Assembly: GCA_963978545.1 (NCBI GenBank)
Contig: OZ021729.1
Coordinates: forward strand, 86,160,670 to 86,224,669
Source: Linyphia triangularis
Lineage: Eukaryota; Arthropoda; Arachnida; Araneae; Linyphiidae
DNA length: 64,000 bases
Direction: 5' to 3'
Shown: positions 23,690-33,946 of the stretch, one piece after another
How positions within the stretch are numbered: the stretch's first letter is position 1
How the letters are laid out: each line of letters opens with the position of its first letter
The notes under the pieces: model-generated
What the model saw: only the letters and a program-made list of their open reading frames with translations
What the model was told of the DNA's origin: nothing
Database searches by the model: none
Made by a program: the position numbers and the translations under genes

Positions 23690-25480
23690 TGGAAAGCTGA
23701 AGGCACTATATCGTATTTATTTCAACAAAATAATCATTGAAAAGGTGAAAAAGATTTATAGTGTGGAGTTAAAACTTTTGACGACAACAAAAACTGATAT
23801 GCTTTAAAAAAAAAAATGTATTTGCACTTTTTAACTAATATTTTTTATAAAACATAATGCTTAATTCCATCTTGAAAAGCAATAATTAATTTAGCATAAG
23901 TCTTTTTTTTTTTAAAGTTATCAAATAAAGCTTAATGATGGGAAATTCAGAAAAAGAATCTGAAGAAAAGTTACCCACAATATTAAAAATAATATTACCC
24001 TATCGTTTAAAAAATATCTAAATATATAAATAGAATTTTTTTTTTATAAAATGGTATTTATAGTTAGAGATTTTATTTTTAATTTATATATTTTATTTTT
24101 CCTTGGTTAGTAAAAATATCTCTATATTGTACTAAAAAGAATAATTCTGACTCAGAGAATAAACCGATAAATTAGCTTTAATTTTTACAATTAATATTGA
24201 GCTTATTCCAGAAAGTTAATAAAATATCTTGTGGGTAACTTATGTTCAGATTTTTTTTTTTTTCTCTCTATTTCTTCTCGTTACGTTTCAAATTTTATAG
24301 CTTTTAAAAAAATATACTTATGCTTACAATAATTATTATTTTTCAAGAAGGAATTAAATATTGTGCCGTATTAAAATATCAAATAAAAATAGAAAATACA
24401 TTTTATTTTAAAGCATATCGAAAATTACACCAAAAGGCTGTTTTTGTTGATGTCAAAAGGTTTAAATTCCCCTTATAATACTATCTAAATTTTCTGGCGT
24501 TTTCCATTCTCAAATAGCTTTGGCCCGGCGTTCTCAGTTGACAATACCAGTCTATTTGCAATATTACAAATTGGCATTGGCACAACCGTCCCATTGCGAA
24601 TCGTAAGTATGCCCCCTTACACGTCTATCTTCGATTATGTAATTGTGTTTACACACGAAACATAGGAAAGAAATGGTGTTTCAGATAAACTAGATTAGTC
24701 AAAATACTTTTAAAAACTGTTTCAAAAGTGGATCCACATATTTCAAGTTAGGATCATACCCTTTAAAGATGGGAAAGAGATTATTTTTTTTTGAAATCTC
24801 ATGTTGACATTGACGTTTTTTTCTTCTTTTTTTTCTTTCGCACAAATGAGCAACGTTCAATTCCTCAAGATCGAAATAATACTGTAAATTTGAATATTCT
24901 CCGTCCATCTCTAAGAACAAAATCCTCAGGTACTATTCTTTATATGTAGATTGAGTTTTAGAGCTAAAAGTTATGGTATGCCTTATTATAGAGCTGAATA
25001 TGTTGTCACTAGTTCATAATGTTAGTGAGTTAGTTGAAAATAATTTATCTTGTAAAACAAAAAGATCACCTCGAAACTAAAACTAAAGATATTAATACTT
25101 ATATTAATTTATATATTATATTAATAATTATAATATTTGTTTCTGCTTATAAACAATATTATAGTTTGGTTTATCGCTAAAGTGGAGCCATTTCAATTTT
25201 AGTTTTACTTCCAAAAATTAGAAATTTCAAAATGTAGTAACAGTTAATTATACATTAATTAACAATTAATAAATACTTTTATTGATAATTTCTACTTTTA
25301 CACGAGAATTGCCTTGATTTCAGTCGGCAAAGCGATGTCTAAACGCTCATTCTCCCCAATCGAAATTCTTAGCCTGCGGCCTTATCGTCATCGGCAATCA
25401 ACCGCAGACACGAATTGAACACAATGACCACTGGCTCCCCAAAATATTCCTAAAGAGGATGTGTAGGTTAATATACATTC
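23690..25480. other. AT-rich unique DNA with two complex patches
   Basis: Patches at 24480-24620 and 25310-25450 are unique and less AT-rich. The second contains TTGATTTCAG followed by an ATG-initiated frame of 27 codons (25336-25419) ending in a stop. It could be exon or regulatory DNA but shows no known family. The rest is low complexity. Confidence 0.35.
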
Positions 25481-25489
25481 CTTTATTTT

Positions 25490-25805
25490 TGAACAGAAAA
25501 GCAGTCACACCCATTTATCGCCAAAAGTGGGAGAAAGGAAAATTTTCATTGCCTTTCTAAGCTCTTTGCATTCTAACCAAAAAATTTCGAACGAGAAAAA
25601 TTCTAATGACAATAATTCTAACCAATTTCATTCTAATCGCGTTTATTAGGTCGAAATTAATTCTGTCCAATATAATTCTGTCGAAATTCCGTTCTGATGA
25701 GTACAATTCTAACGAGTTTTTTCTGGCGAGTTTTTTTTCGGTCGAAAAAAATTCGGTCCGTTCGGATGTAGCCCTTGGCGAGGATGGGATTTTAGAATGG
25801 CTGTG
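25490..25805 (-). repeat. Family M: degenerate 15-16-bp tandem motif, copy 2
   Basis: Roughly eleven units of the form ATTCTAAYSARWTTY or ATTCTGTCSAA recur every 15-16 bp (25571-25730). They are followed by TCGGTCGAAAAAAATTCGGTCC, the inverse of the block in the copy at 13790-14055. The cores vary in a patterned way (AATGA, AACGA, GTCCA, GTCGA, GATGA, GGCGA). Confidence 0.7.
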
Positions 25806-25910
25806 ATTTTTAGCGTGTCGTAATGTTTTTACCGGGCTTTTTTTTTTTTTTTTTTTTTTTTGTGCTGTACTTTTAATTGGTGTTCTGAGAAGAGTAGGTA
25901 TTTGGGAATT

Positions 25911-26420
25911 TAATAATATAACCTATAAAAACTAAGTTTTTAAATATAAGTCCTTGATATGCGTCGCCAATTTTTATATTCATTACCTAAACGTCGTTTC
26001 TGTTGCCAGCGTGTGCTTTTCATTGGCGTATAATTTTAAATATTAAAAACATCTCTATCGGCAAAATATGCGGCAAACTGCTTTATAAAATTTATTCATT
26101 GAAAAATGATTGGGAATATATGCACTCGCATCCAAATATCTTTTACTTATTCTGATTAAAACAATTTTGTTATTTATTTATCAAAACAATTCTGGTTTTC
26201 TATGATCTGTTAAATGTTATTTTAGCGGGATTGGATGACGGCAAGTTGGTTTGCTAGTATTTCGCAAAAGCGACTTTTTAGTGACAGTAGCATCCCCCAA
26301 AATTTGAAAGAATGTTTTTTTCATCGACATTCAATCTATCTGCCGAGTTTCACCCCGATTGGATGATGGCAAAGGGGGTTAATTGGGACTCCGCAAATTC
26401 ATAGACAAACATACACTGAG
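25911..26420 (-). mobile_element. Family D element, copy 3
   Basis: Nearly complete reverse-strand copy: TTTTGCCGATAGAGATG on the reverse strand, both GTCATCC boxes, and CGGAGTCCC near the 5' part. The extreme 5' end (ACTTCG...) is replaced, because the copy breaks off near the O element at 26425. Confidence 0.75.
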
Positions 26421-26424
26421 TCAG

Positions 26425-26779
26425 CAGAGTGGTCACAGAACCTGGAAATCAGGGAAATGTCAGGGAACTTTTTAAAATTTCATGAAAATCATGGAAATTT
26501 TGTGTCGTTTAAGGCACGTTCATCCATATTTTGGCGCTATTTACATGTAGATTTGTAGTGGTAAGCCATTAGAAGTTTAATGTTACGGAGTAATTTTAAT
26601 TTTTCATTACCAGCAAAACTTAATTTTTAAAAAAATTGCATATTATCTCTTTAGCATACATGTTCTAGTTGATCAGAGTGTCTAGACATCCGCAAAACCT
26701 AAGAATATTGGGGAAATTTGAAAAAATGTTTGCCCTATAAATCAGGGAACTTTTTTTCTTGAATTTTGTGGCCACCCTG
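26425..26779. mobile_element. hAT-like MITE, family O, copy 1
   Basis: Ends CAGAGTGGTCACAGAACC and TTTTGTGGCCACCCTG form inverted repeats. GTCAG abuts both ends. The interior (CCTGGAAATCAGGGAAA, TTAGCATACATGTTCTAG) is shared with the copy at 27268. The 355-bp noncoding element with CAG-type ends suggests hAT ancestry (inference). Confidence 0.7.
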
Positions 26780-26996
26780 GTCAGCCAAGTTGGCTATAAA
26801 TATTAAGTCATCAGTGGCGTAATATTTATCGCCAACTTGGCTCACTTTCAAAAGATCAACTCGTTCAAAGTCGATTTTCGTATAGTTTCGGCCATTTTTA
26901 CCTCGGCAGACTAGTAAATTCATTTTCTCCTAACATTTATCCGCTTTGTTTAAAAAATTCAGAATGATGTTCCACCTAAACTTGCCTCGCAGACTG
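26780..26996. mobile_element. Family C fragment (right part)
   Basis: Matches the central and right parts of family C: CAGCCAAGTTGGC, a degraded paired bZIP motif (AAGTCATCAGTGGCGTAAT), TTTCGGCCATTTTTACC and AGAATGATGTTC. It ends CTCGCAGACTG. The left half is missing at the O element border. Confidence 0.75.
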
Positions 26997-27267
26997 TTAG
27001 CATTCTTATGTCCTGCTGTAACGGAATTCTCTGCGCTCTAACGCAAGAAATTTCACACTGCTCCTCTTTTGCATCTTTCTCGAACCACCCTTCTTCTCCA
27101 TTCCCCCCCCCCCCCCTTGCCGATGAGTAATTAAATGTCTCGCATCCTCTTTTTTTTAAGACTGATGAATCTTCGTATAAGCAATTTCTTTTGGTGTCGT
27201 TTCTGGAATAACGATCCAAGATGAACGTGGGAGCAGTTAAAGGGGACCAAGAAGCTATATTATTATT

Positions 27268-27662
27268 CAGAGTGGCCACAAAACCTGGAAATCAGAGAAA
27301 TTGTCAGGGAGCTTTCTGATGATTCTGGAAAAAAATCCGGGATATCTCCGGGAGTTTTTTAAAATGTCACGAAAATCGGGGAAATTTTCTTTGTTCTGAA
27401 GGCACGTTTTCCCCGCTCATCCATATTTTGGTGCCATTTCCTCGGAAAATTGTGGTGGTAATCGTTAATAATTTAAACTTTTCATTACCGCCAAAACTAT
27501 TTAAAAAAAAACGAAGCATATTATCCCTTTAGCATACATGTTCTATTTGATCAGGGTCTGGAAAAGTTGGGGAAATTGGAAAAAAAAGTTTGCCGCAGAA
27601 TCAAGGAATTTTTTTAGAACTTTACCAGGGAACTTTTTTTCCTGAATTTTTGGGCCATTCTG
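27268..27662. mobile_element. hAT-like MITE, family O, copy 2
   Basis: This copy has the same termini and body as the one at 26425 (CAGAGTGGCCACAAAACC ... GGGCCATTCTG). TTATTCA occurs at both borders, overlapping the first bases of the left terminus. It is 395 bp and noncoding. The open frame 26959-27279 on the reverse strand starts in this element and is probably meaningless. Confidence 0.7.
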
Positions 27663-27700
27663 TTATTCAACTGAAGCCGGCTCGTTTCAAAATGAAGCGA

Positions 27701-28776
27701 ATTGGTTGGTTGCTTTCAGAATATCTGGCGCCGTCAGCAACACGAGGGCTATAATGCTCCGAAAAATTCGCCATTAGACAAGCCAACATACATTTACAAA
27801 CACCCATGCCTTACACGGGACTCGGAACCCGCAACCTCGCGGTCTAGAAGCCAGCACGCTAAACCACTATACCAGCGTCAGCCACTAGGCGGCCCGCGGG
27901 CCGGATCCGGCCCGCGACAACTTTTTTTGCGGCCCGCCGGCAGTACAGAAGAGCAAAAATCAATTTTTGCGGAAATAATTTTAATTTGTCTACAATAGTA
28001 TGTGTTTACTATTAAAAACCGCGTTTTCCGTTAAGTGGCCCGCGTCAGTAAGTCTGAAAAATCCCTTTTTTTCCCCCTGAGACTTCCAGAAAAAATAATA
28101 AAAAAAAGCAATAGTTTGAATTATTTATTACCAATGACGCATTCCTTCGCATTGCTTAGTTTTGTACTTGTGATACCCAACCCCCTGAATTCGTGAATGA
28201 CACAATTCGATTTCTGCTTTTCTGAATGTTATGGGCAGGAGTTGGTGTTTTAATGCATACTGGCCTCTTTTGTTTTGACGTGAAAAGAAGATTCGCGATC
28301 TCTATCATTCCAGTGCAATAATAGCGTCGAAGACTAGTTTTAAACTCAAAGTGGATAGTGAAAAGCGGACCGGTCGTCATTGTCTTGCAATTAACATCGA
28401 CTAAAATGGAAGATTTAGGAGGTATGGTTTAAATATCTTTATTGATTATGAGTTTATGTCAAGTCACAATGTAATATTGTCACAAAAGATTAACTTCTTT
28501 TATGACTTTGATTTACGATGCAAAGAAAATGATTTTTTCAATTATTTGAAACAATATCAATTGTTATTTTATTACTATAAAAAAGTTAAATTATTGTTTC
28601 AGTTTTCAAAATTCTTTTATGTTGTTGAATCTTTAGTAATTCTAACATTGAACATATGTAATAAAGCACTATATTTATTGACATATTCGGTATAAATCTG
28701 TGGCCCGCGGAGAGTTCCAACATAAGTCATACGGCCCGTCCTTAAAAGTTAGTGGCGAACGCTGCCCTATACCGTT
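27701..28776 (-). mobile_element. tRNA-derived SINE, copy 5, split by hAT-like element
   Basis: The tail and body run 27701-27872. The insertion at 27873-28764 interrupts the A-box region, after which only a short head remnant (CTATACCGTT) remains before the flank. The SINE duplication ATGAAGCG is at 27692-27699 and 28777-28784. The 5' head beyond CCGTT is missing, so the copy was 5'-truncated on arrival. Confidence 0.9.
27873..28764. mobile_element. hAT-like non-autonomous element inside a SINE
   Basis: This 892-bp element has inverted termini CAGCGTCAGCCACTA and CAGCGTTCGCCACTA. An 8-bp target duplication CACTATAC/CCCTATAC (27865-27872, 28765-28772, one mismatch) lies within SINE sequence. 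Eight-base duplications and CA-G ends are standard for hAT elements. Subterminal GC-rich GGCCCGCGGGCCGGATCC and GGCCCGCGG stretches contrast sharply with the AT-rich interior. An open frame at 28456-28695 shows no transposase features. Confidence 0.85.
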
Positions 28777-28785
28777 ATGAAGCGG

Positions 28786-29356
28786 AACAAATGCAAAAGA
28801 TGTGGTTAGCTTAAGGTTAAATGCACTTACTCAGTCCCCCCCCCCCCCCTCTTTTTTCTGGAGCACTGGCGAAAATCAAGCAAATGCTTTTCCTGTTCCT
28901 GCGAAATGAAAGTCACCGTCATAATTCCTTGTATGAGATAGCGCTGTATACCTCTAAGGATTTTTTCGTAAGTTATAATTTGAAAATCGAAAAAGGACAT
29001 CATTCGTGGTCTGGGGGCATTAATATCTTTTTTTGGAACGCAGAAAAAAATTTCTTTTTAATGAAACATAATTTAGGGCTCCACTATATGTGGATGATGG
29101 AGGAGATCTTTTGTTACGCACGATTTTGCTTTATTAGAACTCATTGAACTACTAGCAAGACACGTACTTCAGAAGACCATCCAAATTACTACTGAACTGC
29201 TCCATTTTAACGATACCATTGAGATTAAACAAACTTGGTAAAAATTGAATTTTTTTTTTTTTTTTTTTTGAAGATACATGAAATTGATGCAAATCTAACA
29301 ATTAATGTAGCAGAATACAAAGTCGACTAATGGTGTTTCCCCCCCCCCCCCTTTCG
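28786..29356. other. Unique stretch with poly-C and poly-T tracts
   Basis: Poly-C runs of 14 (28836-28849) and 13 (29339-29351) enclose non-repetitive sequence. The 108-codon open frame at 28821-29147 starts across the poly-C tract (giving a proline run) and has no recognisable domain, so I do not call it a gene. Confidence 0.4.
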
Positions 29357-29720
29357 TTTATTTTCAATTACCTACATGTTAGCATAGGGTTCCAATAAAA
29401 GTATAGGAGGAGGGGGGGAAAGGGATTTTTTTCCCTATTTTTCCTCGTTTTGGAACATCCTGATTTAAAGAAAGTGGTCTAGAATCAAAATGTCTGTCTG
29501 TGTGTATGTGGTCGACACAACTCCTGAACAAGTTGGCCTACGATGTTCAAATTTGGTGTGCGGGTTAGTGATGGCCATGGGACCTAGCATTAAAGTTTAC
29601 GTTAAAATCGCGCATGCGCATAAAGTTGAAATCATGAAAAAAAAAAATAGTAATAATAATATTTTTCAGCAACTACTAAAAATCGGCTCCAACAACTTTT
29701 GATTAAAATTTCTGTGCGAA
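29357..29720 (+). mobile_element. Family E element, copy 3 (left part), joined to D
   Basis: TTTCAATTACCTACATG end, GTTTTGGAACATCCTGATTT, GGTGTGCGGGTTAGTGATGG and CGCGCATGCGCATAAAG identify family E. At ATTTCTGTGCGAA it switches to family D (GGCCTAATTAACCC). The two families share a short TCTG-G similarity at that point. Confidence 0.7.
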
Positions 29721-30368
29721 GGCCTAATTAACCCCCTTGCCTTCGTCCAATCGGACTGAAACTTAACAGATAGGTTCGATGTCGATGACAATGCATTCAA
29801 TTAAATATTGGGGCTCTTTCTGTCACTAAAAGGTCGCTTTTACGGAATGCTAATTAACCAACTTGCCGTCATCCACAATCGCGCAAATAGCAAGGTTGAA
29901 CCGACCATTGAAGAAACTCTTCCCTTTGGTGTTTGCATCGAATTTTAAATATCAAAAACATTTCTATCCGCAAAATGTGGAGCAAACTACGTTTCAAAAG
30001 GTATCCACATCCAAATATCTTTTTATTTATTTTGATTAAAACAATTTTAATATTTATTTATTTAAAAAAAAAAAAAAAAAAAAAAAATTCAACAGCAAAG
30101 AGTTTCTTCAATGGTTTGTTAAATGCTATTTTAACGCTACTGGATGACGGCAAGTTGGTTTATTAGTATTCCTTAAAAACGACCTTTTTAGTGACAGTAA
30201 CAGCCCCAAAAATTTGATAGAATGCATTGTCATCATCGTCGAATCTACCTGCCAAGTTTCAGCCCGATTGGATGACGGCAAGGGGGCTAATTAGGCCTCC
30301 GAAGATTTACCCACCAACGACATACCCAGCAACTCACAAAATCGAAGTTAATATTAAGGATTTAAAAA
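29721..30368. mobile_element. Two family D pieces in opposite orientation
   Basis: 29721-29927 is a plus-strand 5' half of D (both GTCATCC/GTCCAATC boxes). From about 29930 a second, reverse-strand D copy continues to 30368, ending ATCGAAGTTAATATTAAGG. Together they form an inverted pair of D boxes about 0.3 kb apart, suggesting recombination or insertion of one D into another. An A run of about 25 lies at 30063-30087. Confidence 0.65.
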
Positions 30369-30408
30369 AAAAGGAGATAATTTTGGAGAACAGATATGAA
30401 AAAGAACG

Positions 30409-30586
30409 TTGTTGGTTGGTTGTATTCAGGTAATCTGGCGCCGTCAGCAACACGAGGGCTATAATGCGCCGAAACATTCGGCATTTGACAAGCCAAAATA
30501 CATTTACAAACGCCCATGCCGAACTCGGAACCCGCAACCTCGCGGTCTAGAAGCTAGCACCCTAACCACTATACCGTTAGGTCGGC
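30409..30586 (-). mobile_element. tRNA-derived SINE, copy 6
   Basis: Reverse-strand full-length copy with the 12-bp duplication TGAAAAAGAACG at 30397-30408 and 30587-30598. About seven bases (TTACACG in other copies) are lost near the B box (CCCATGCCGAACTCGG). Confidence 0.95.
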
Positions 30587-30598
30587 TGAAAAAGAACG

Positions 30599-31105
30599 AT
30601 TCCTTTGATGGTAATACTAAATAAGATTGATAACCTAGGTTACCAATCTTCAACGAATCCCTGTAATACACCATCGGTTGCCAAAGAAAGATATTTCACC
30701 AATATCGTGTTACTTCCAACTTGGGAGAGTATAAACAAAAGAAATTTAAAAGAATATCGCGACAGCAGCGTGAAGAAAATAAGTCCCTCCATTTTGGGTA
30801 AAACGCGATCACCAAACAAACCGACAATAGAGCTTCCTACCCCTCTATTGATTGGATCGATCCCTTTCCACCGGAAGATGGAATTCGTCGACTGATTCTC
30901 TTGTTATTAAGAGATCCTTCTCTGTATATAATTAAAAGCTCATAGCGGACCTTCTTTGGATCGAGCTGATTTGTTGGGTGGCGGGTTTTGGAGGATCGGG
31001 ACCTATTTAGATAAGTGAGCTAGCTCATCAAGTTGAAAGTCCCTCGGTCACTAAAAGTGCTTAATATATTATTACCATAGATTTCGCGCCATGGACTAAC
31101 TTTTT
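30599..31105. other. Unique block with 28-bp palindrome
   Basis: A near-perfect palindrome centred on CCTAGG spans 30623-30650 (one mismatched pair). The 96-codon open frame 30605-30895 overlaps it. That frame is proline/serine/lysine rich without a domain I recognise, so it is only a weak coding candidate. The rest is non-repetitive. Confidence 0.35.
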
Positions 31106-31699
31106 ACTTTCAATTACCCATATGTTTACACAGGGTAATGAAAGTATAGCTTTTGTTACAGAAAAAAAAAAAAACGATTTTTCCCCCCTAATTTCTCCAC
31201 GTTGCAGAACACCCTGATTTCAAAAATTCAAAATGTGTGTGCTGGTCAGTGGTGGATATGGGACGTACCATTTAGATTTCCGTCAAAATCGCGCATGCGC
31301 ATAAAGTTGAAATCATGAAAAAGCATGAAAAAAATCATGTTTTTCAGCAATTGCTTAAAAACGGCTCTAATGATGTAGATTAAAATCTCTGTGTTAATGC
31401 CTCTTAAGGTGTTCTAATCGTCCTCACCTTTCTTAGCATAGAGCTACGATGATGGAGCTTAGCATAGAGCTCTCTGCGTTGGAGCATCACCCATCAACGA
31501 TTGATTTTTTCCCCGTTTCACGCGCAAGAAAGGACAATGTAATTTCTATCGAATAATATCTCCAATTTCGCCATCTTGGCGTGCCCATGCAAGAATTAAT
31601 GCCAAAAATATTGCCAAACTGTCCATTTTTATTAAACGAGTGAAAACGGTAAATAACACCGAATCAAATTTTAACGCAATGACCGATATTATTGAAAGT
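31106..31699 (+). mobile_element. Family E element, copy 4 (full length)
   Basis: From ACTTTCAATTACCC to ATTATTGAAAGT, 594 bp, noncoding. Subterminal AGGGTAATGAAAGTATAG repeats the left terminus in inverse orientation. The body has GCGCATGCGCATAAAGTTG and TTTCGCCATCTTGGCG. The GTCAGCATAACTCCCGAAC box is reduced here. Confidence 0.75.
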
Positions 31700-32311
31700 T
31701 GTGCCATGTTCCCAAACCCCTAAAATAAATACCCTTTTTCGAAAACCCACTCTTATAGTGTAATGCGAAAGGACAGATTTTGAAAACACGGTGACCGTGG
31801 ATCTTATACAATTGGAGATATTTGTGACCCATTTTTATTGCCGCAGTCAAACAACGCAACTGTCATTTGTGAAGGTTAGAAAACAATGCACCTTTCGTTT
31901 TGAAGCGGGTATATTCAAACAATGACATTTGAATATTTCACTTCGAGTCCTTTTCATTATTCAAATAGCGTCATCCCCCGTGTTTTATTAACATTCGCCG
32001 AAGTGCATCACAAACAATTCCTTGAATAGCGCGGCCTATTATATTTTAAGCAAGTTATGTTTTTTTTTGCGGCATTTTTATATAAAACCGATCAATTGAA
32101 ACCGTTCCATATTCAAAATTTTTGGACCCTTTGAATTTGGTCCTATTTAAATGTACGCGTTAACTTTGTGATTTGTAAGATATCACGTGATACAAAATAC
32201 AGTTGCTTGTTTTCATATATCGCTATTGTTTTGTTTCATATTACCTTTACACCACTGGTGGAATTTTTTTCGTAAATGATAACTTATATCAATACTCTTT
32301 GTTCACATTTT
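31700..32311. other. Unique stretch between E copies
   Basis: Non-repetitive, moderately AT-rich sequence. A short inverted motif CACGGTGACCGTG lies near 31788. No open frame or splice pattern is convincing. Confidence 0.4.
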
Positions 32312-33233
32312 TATTTTCAATTACACATATGTATGGCTAGGGTAATGAAAGTATAGCATTCGGTCAAAAAACAAAAAATTCGATTTTTTTTTTCCCATTT
32401 CTCCACGTTTTGGAGCCAAGTGGTCTAGAATTTTTTTTTTTTTGCGTGTCCTTGTGTCTGTGTGTAAGTGGTCAGCATAACTCCCAAACAAATTGACTTA
32501 CGATGTTTACATTTTGTGTGCGGGTTAGTGGTGGCCATTGGACCTACCATTAATGTTTTCGTCGAAATTGTGCATGCGTATAAGGTTGAAATCGTGAAAA
32601 AATGATGTTTGTCAGCAATTACTAAAAAAAACGTCTCTAATGATTTTGATTAAAATCTCTGTGCTTTTACCAGACTGTACATCACTGTCAGCATAACTCC
32701 CGAACAAATTGACCTACGATGTTCTAATTTGGTGTGCGGGTTGGTGATGGCACAGGGACCTACCATTAAGGTTTTCGTTAAAATCGCGCATGTGCATAAG
32801 GTAGCTGCCGTTGAAAAAGTCATGCGTTTCAGTAATTGCTAAAAAACGGCTCTAACGATTTTGTTCGAAATCGCTGTGCTAATGCCTCTAACGGTGTTCT
32901 AAACATTCCCACCTCCGAAATTCTCATAAAAATGCGATAAAAGTGTAAAAAGTTGAAAACAGAGTGCCTTTAACACAGAGCTCTCTGCCCTTGAGCATCG
33001 ACAATCAACGATTGATTTTTTTTCTGTTTCACCCACAAGAAAGGACAATGTAATGTCTATCGAATAACACTGCCCAATTTCGCCACCTTGGCGAATTTTT
33101 AATTGTTAATGGGAAAATTACTGCCGAACACATCGCCAAACTGACCCATTTATTTAAATAAGTGAAAATATGAAAACGGTAAATAACACCATGAATTTTA
33201 ATGCAATTACCAATACTATAGTGTAATTGAAAA
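32312..33233 (+). mobile_element. Family E composite with internal tandem duplication
   Basis: The left terminus TTTTCAATTACACATATG and right terminus GTGTAATTGAAAATTG bound an element in which about 200 bp is present twice: 32470-32665 and again from GTCAGCATAACTCCCGAAC near 32688-32885. The two copies differ at many sites, so the duplication is old, or two E copies fused by unequal exchange. Confidence 0.7.
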
Positions 33234-33946
33234 TTGTGCGATGTTCCACACCCCTAATTTTAAAACAATTTTTTCTTAATTATCGCGTACTTATATCGTA
33301 CCAAAAACTTTTTTTTTTTTTCACAATAATAAAACTAACTCAAAAATTGCCATTTAAAAATCTGAATGCATGTTATTCCTTAAAACATTACCAAGTTTTT
33401 ATTCAACAATTTTTAAGTTTTTTTAACAACAAGTCTGTAGTGAACAGTTTTATGCCCAAATAATGTTCAGCAATAAACTACTAATTGCCGTATTTTGGAG
33501 AATTTGTTGATTTAGGAAGAAGTCGTTTTATGAAGATTGGAAAGCAGATCGAATGAGTTTCATTTACTCTGATATAAACTTCCGTCCTTAATATCTGTGA
33601 AGCCTGTGTTACGTTTGATTGCAAGTTTCCTGCCCACAAATTTTATCCCATCCGTGTCTGAAAAGCATTTGATCAGTAAATGGCGTATTTACTTTTGCAG
33701 ACAGAACTCAACTTGGAAATGAGTGTCTTTGTAAAAGCCAATTAGCTCACTGCTTTTAAAACTTCCAAGTATGTCGTTGAGAATGGGAAGTCTTACTTCG
33801 AACTGAGCGATTTCTGGTGGAATTCCTTTATTAAAATCCTACTTACTTCCATTCGTTTTAATTGGAATGTTTGCTGAGTAATCTTGAAAATCAAATTATA
33901 ATTAATCTTAACTCTTTCTTCTCGCGGTCGGCATTGTTGTTGTCAA
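33234..33946. other. Unique stretch, no gene seen
   Basis: Non-repetitive sequence. Short open frames such as 33227-33463 have low-complexity AT-driven composition. Confidence 0.4.

Noticed and set aside
26959..27279. 106-codon reverse frame with glycine run
   Set aside because: Its start lies in an O element, its end in a C fragment, and the glycines come from the poly-C tract.
28456..28695. 79-codon frame inside the hAT-like element, possible transposase piece
   Set aside because: AT-driven aromatic-rich sequence with no zinc finger, DDE or dimerisation motif.
30605..30895. 96-codon forward frame
   Set aside because: Begins next to a palindrome and SINE duplication and shows no recognisable domain; kept only as a remark.
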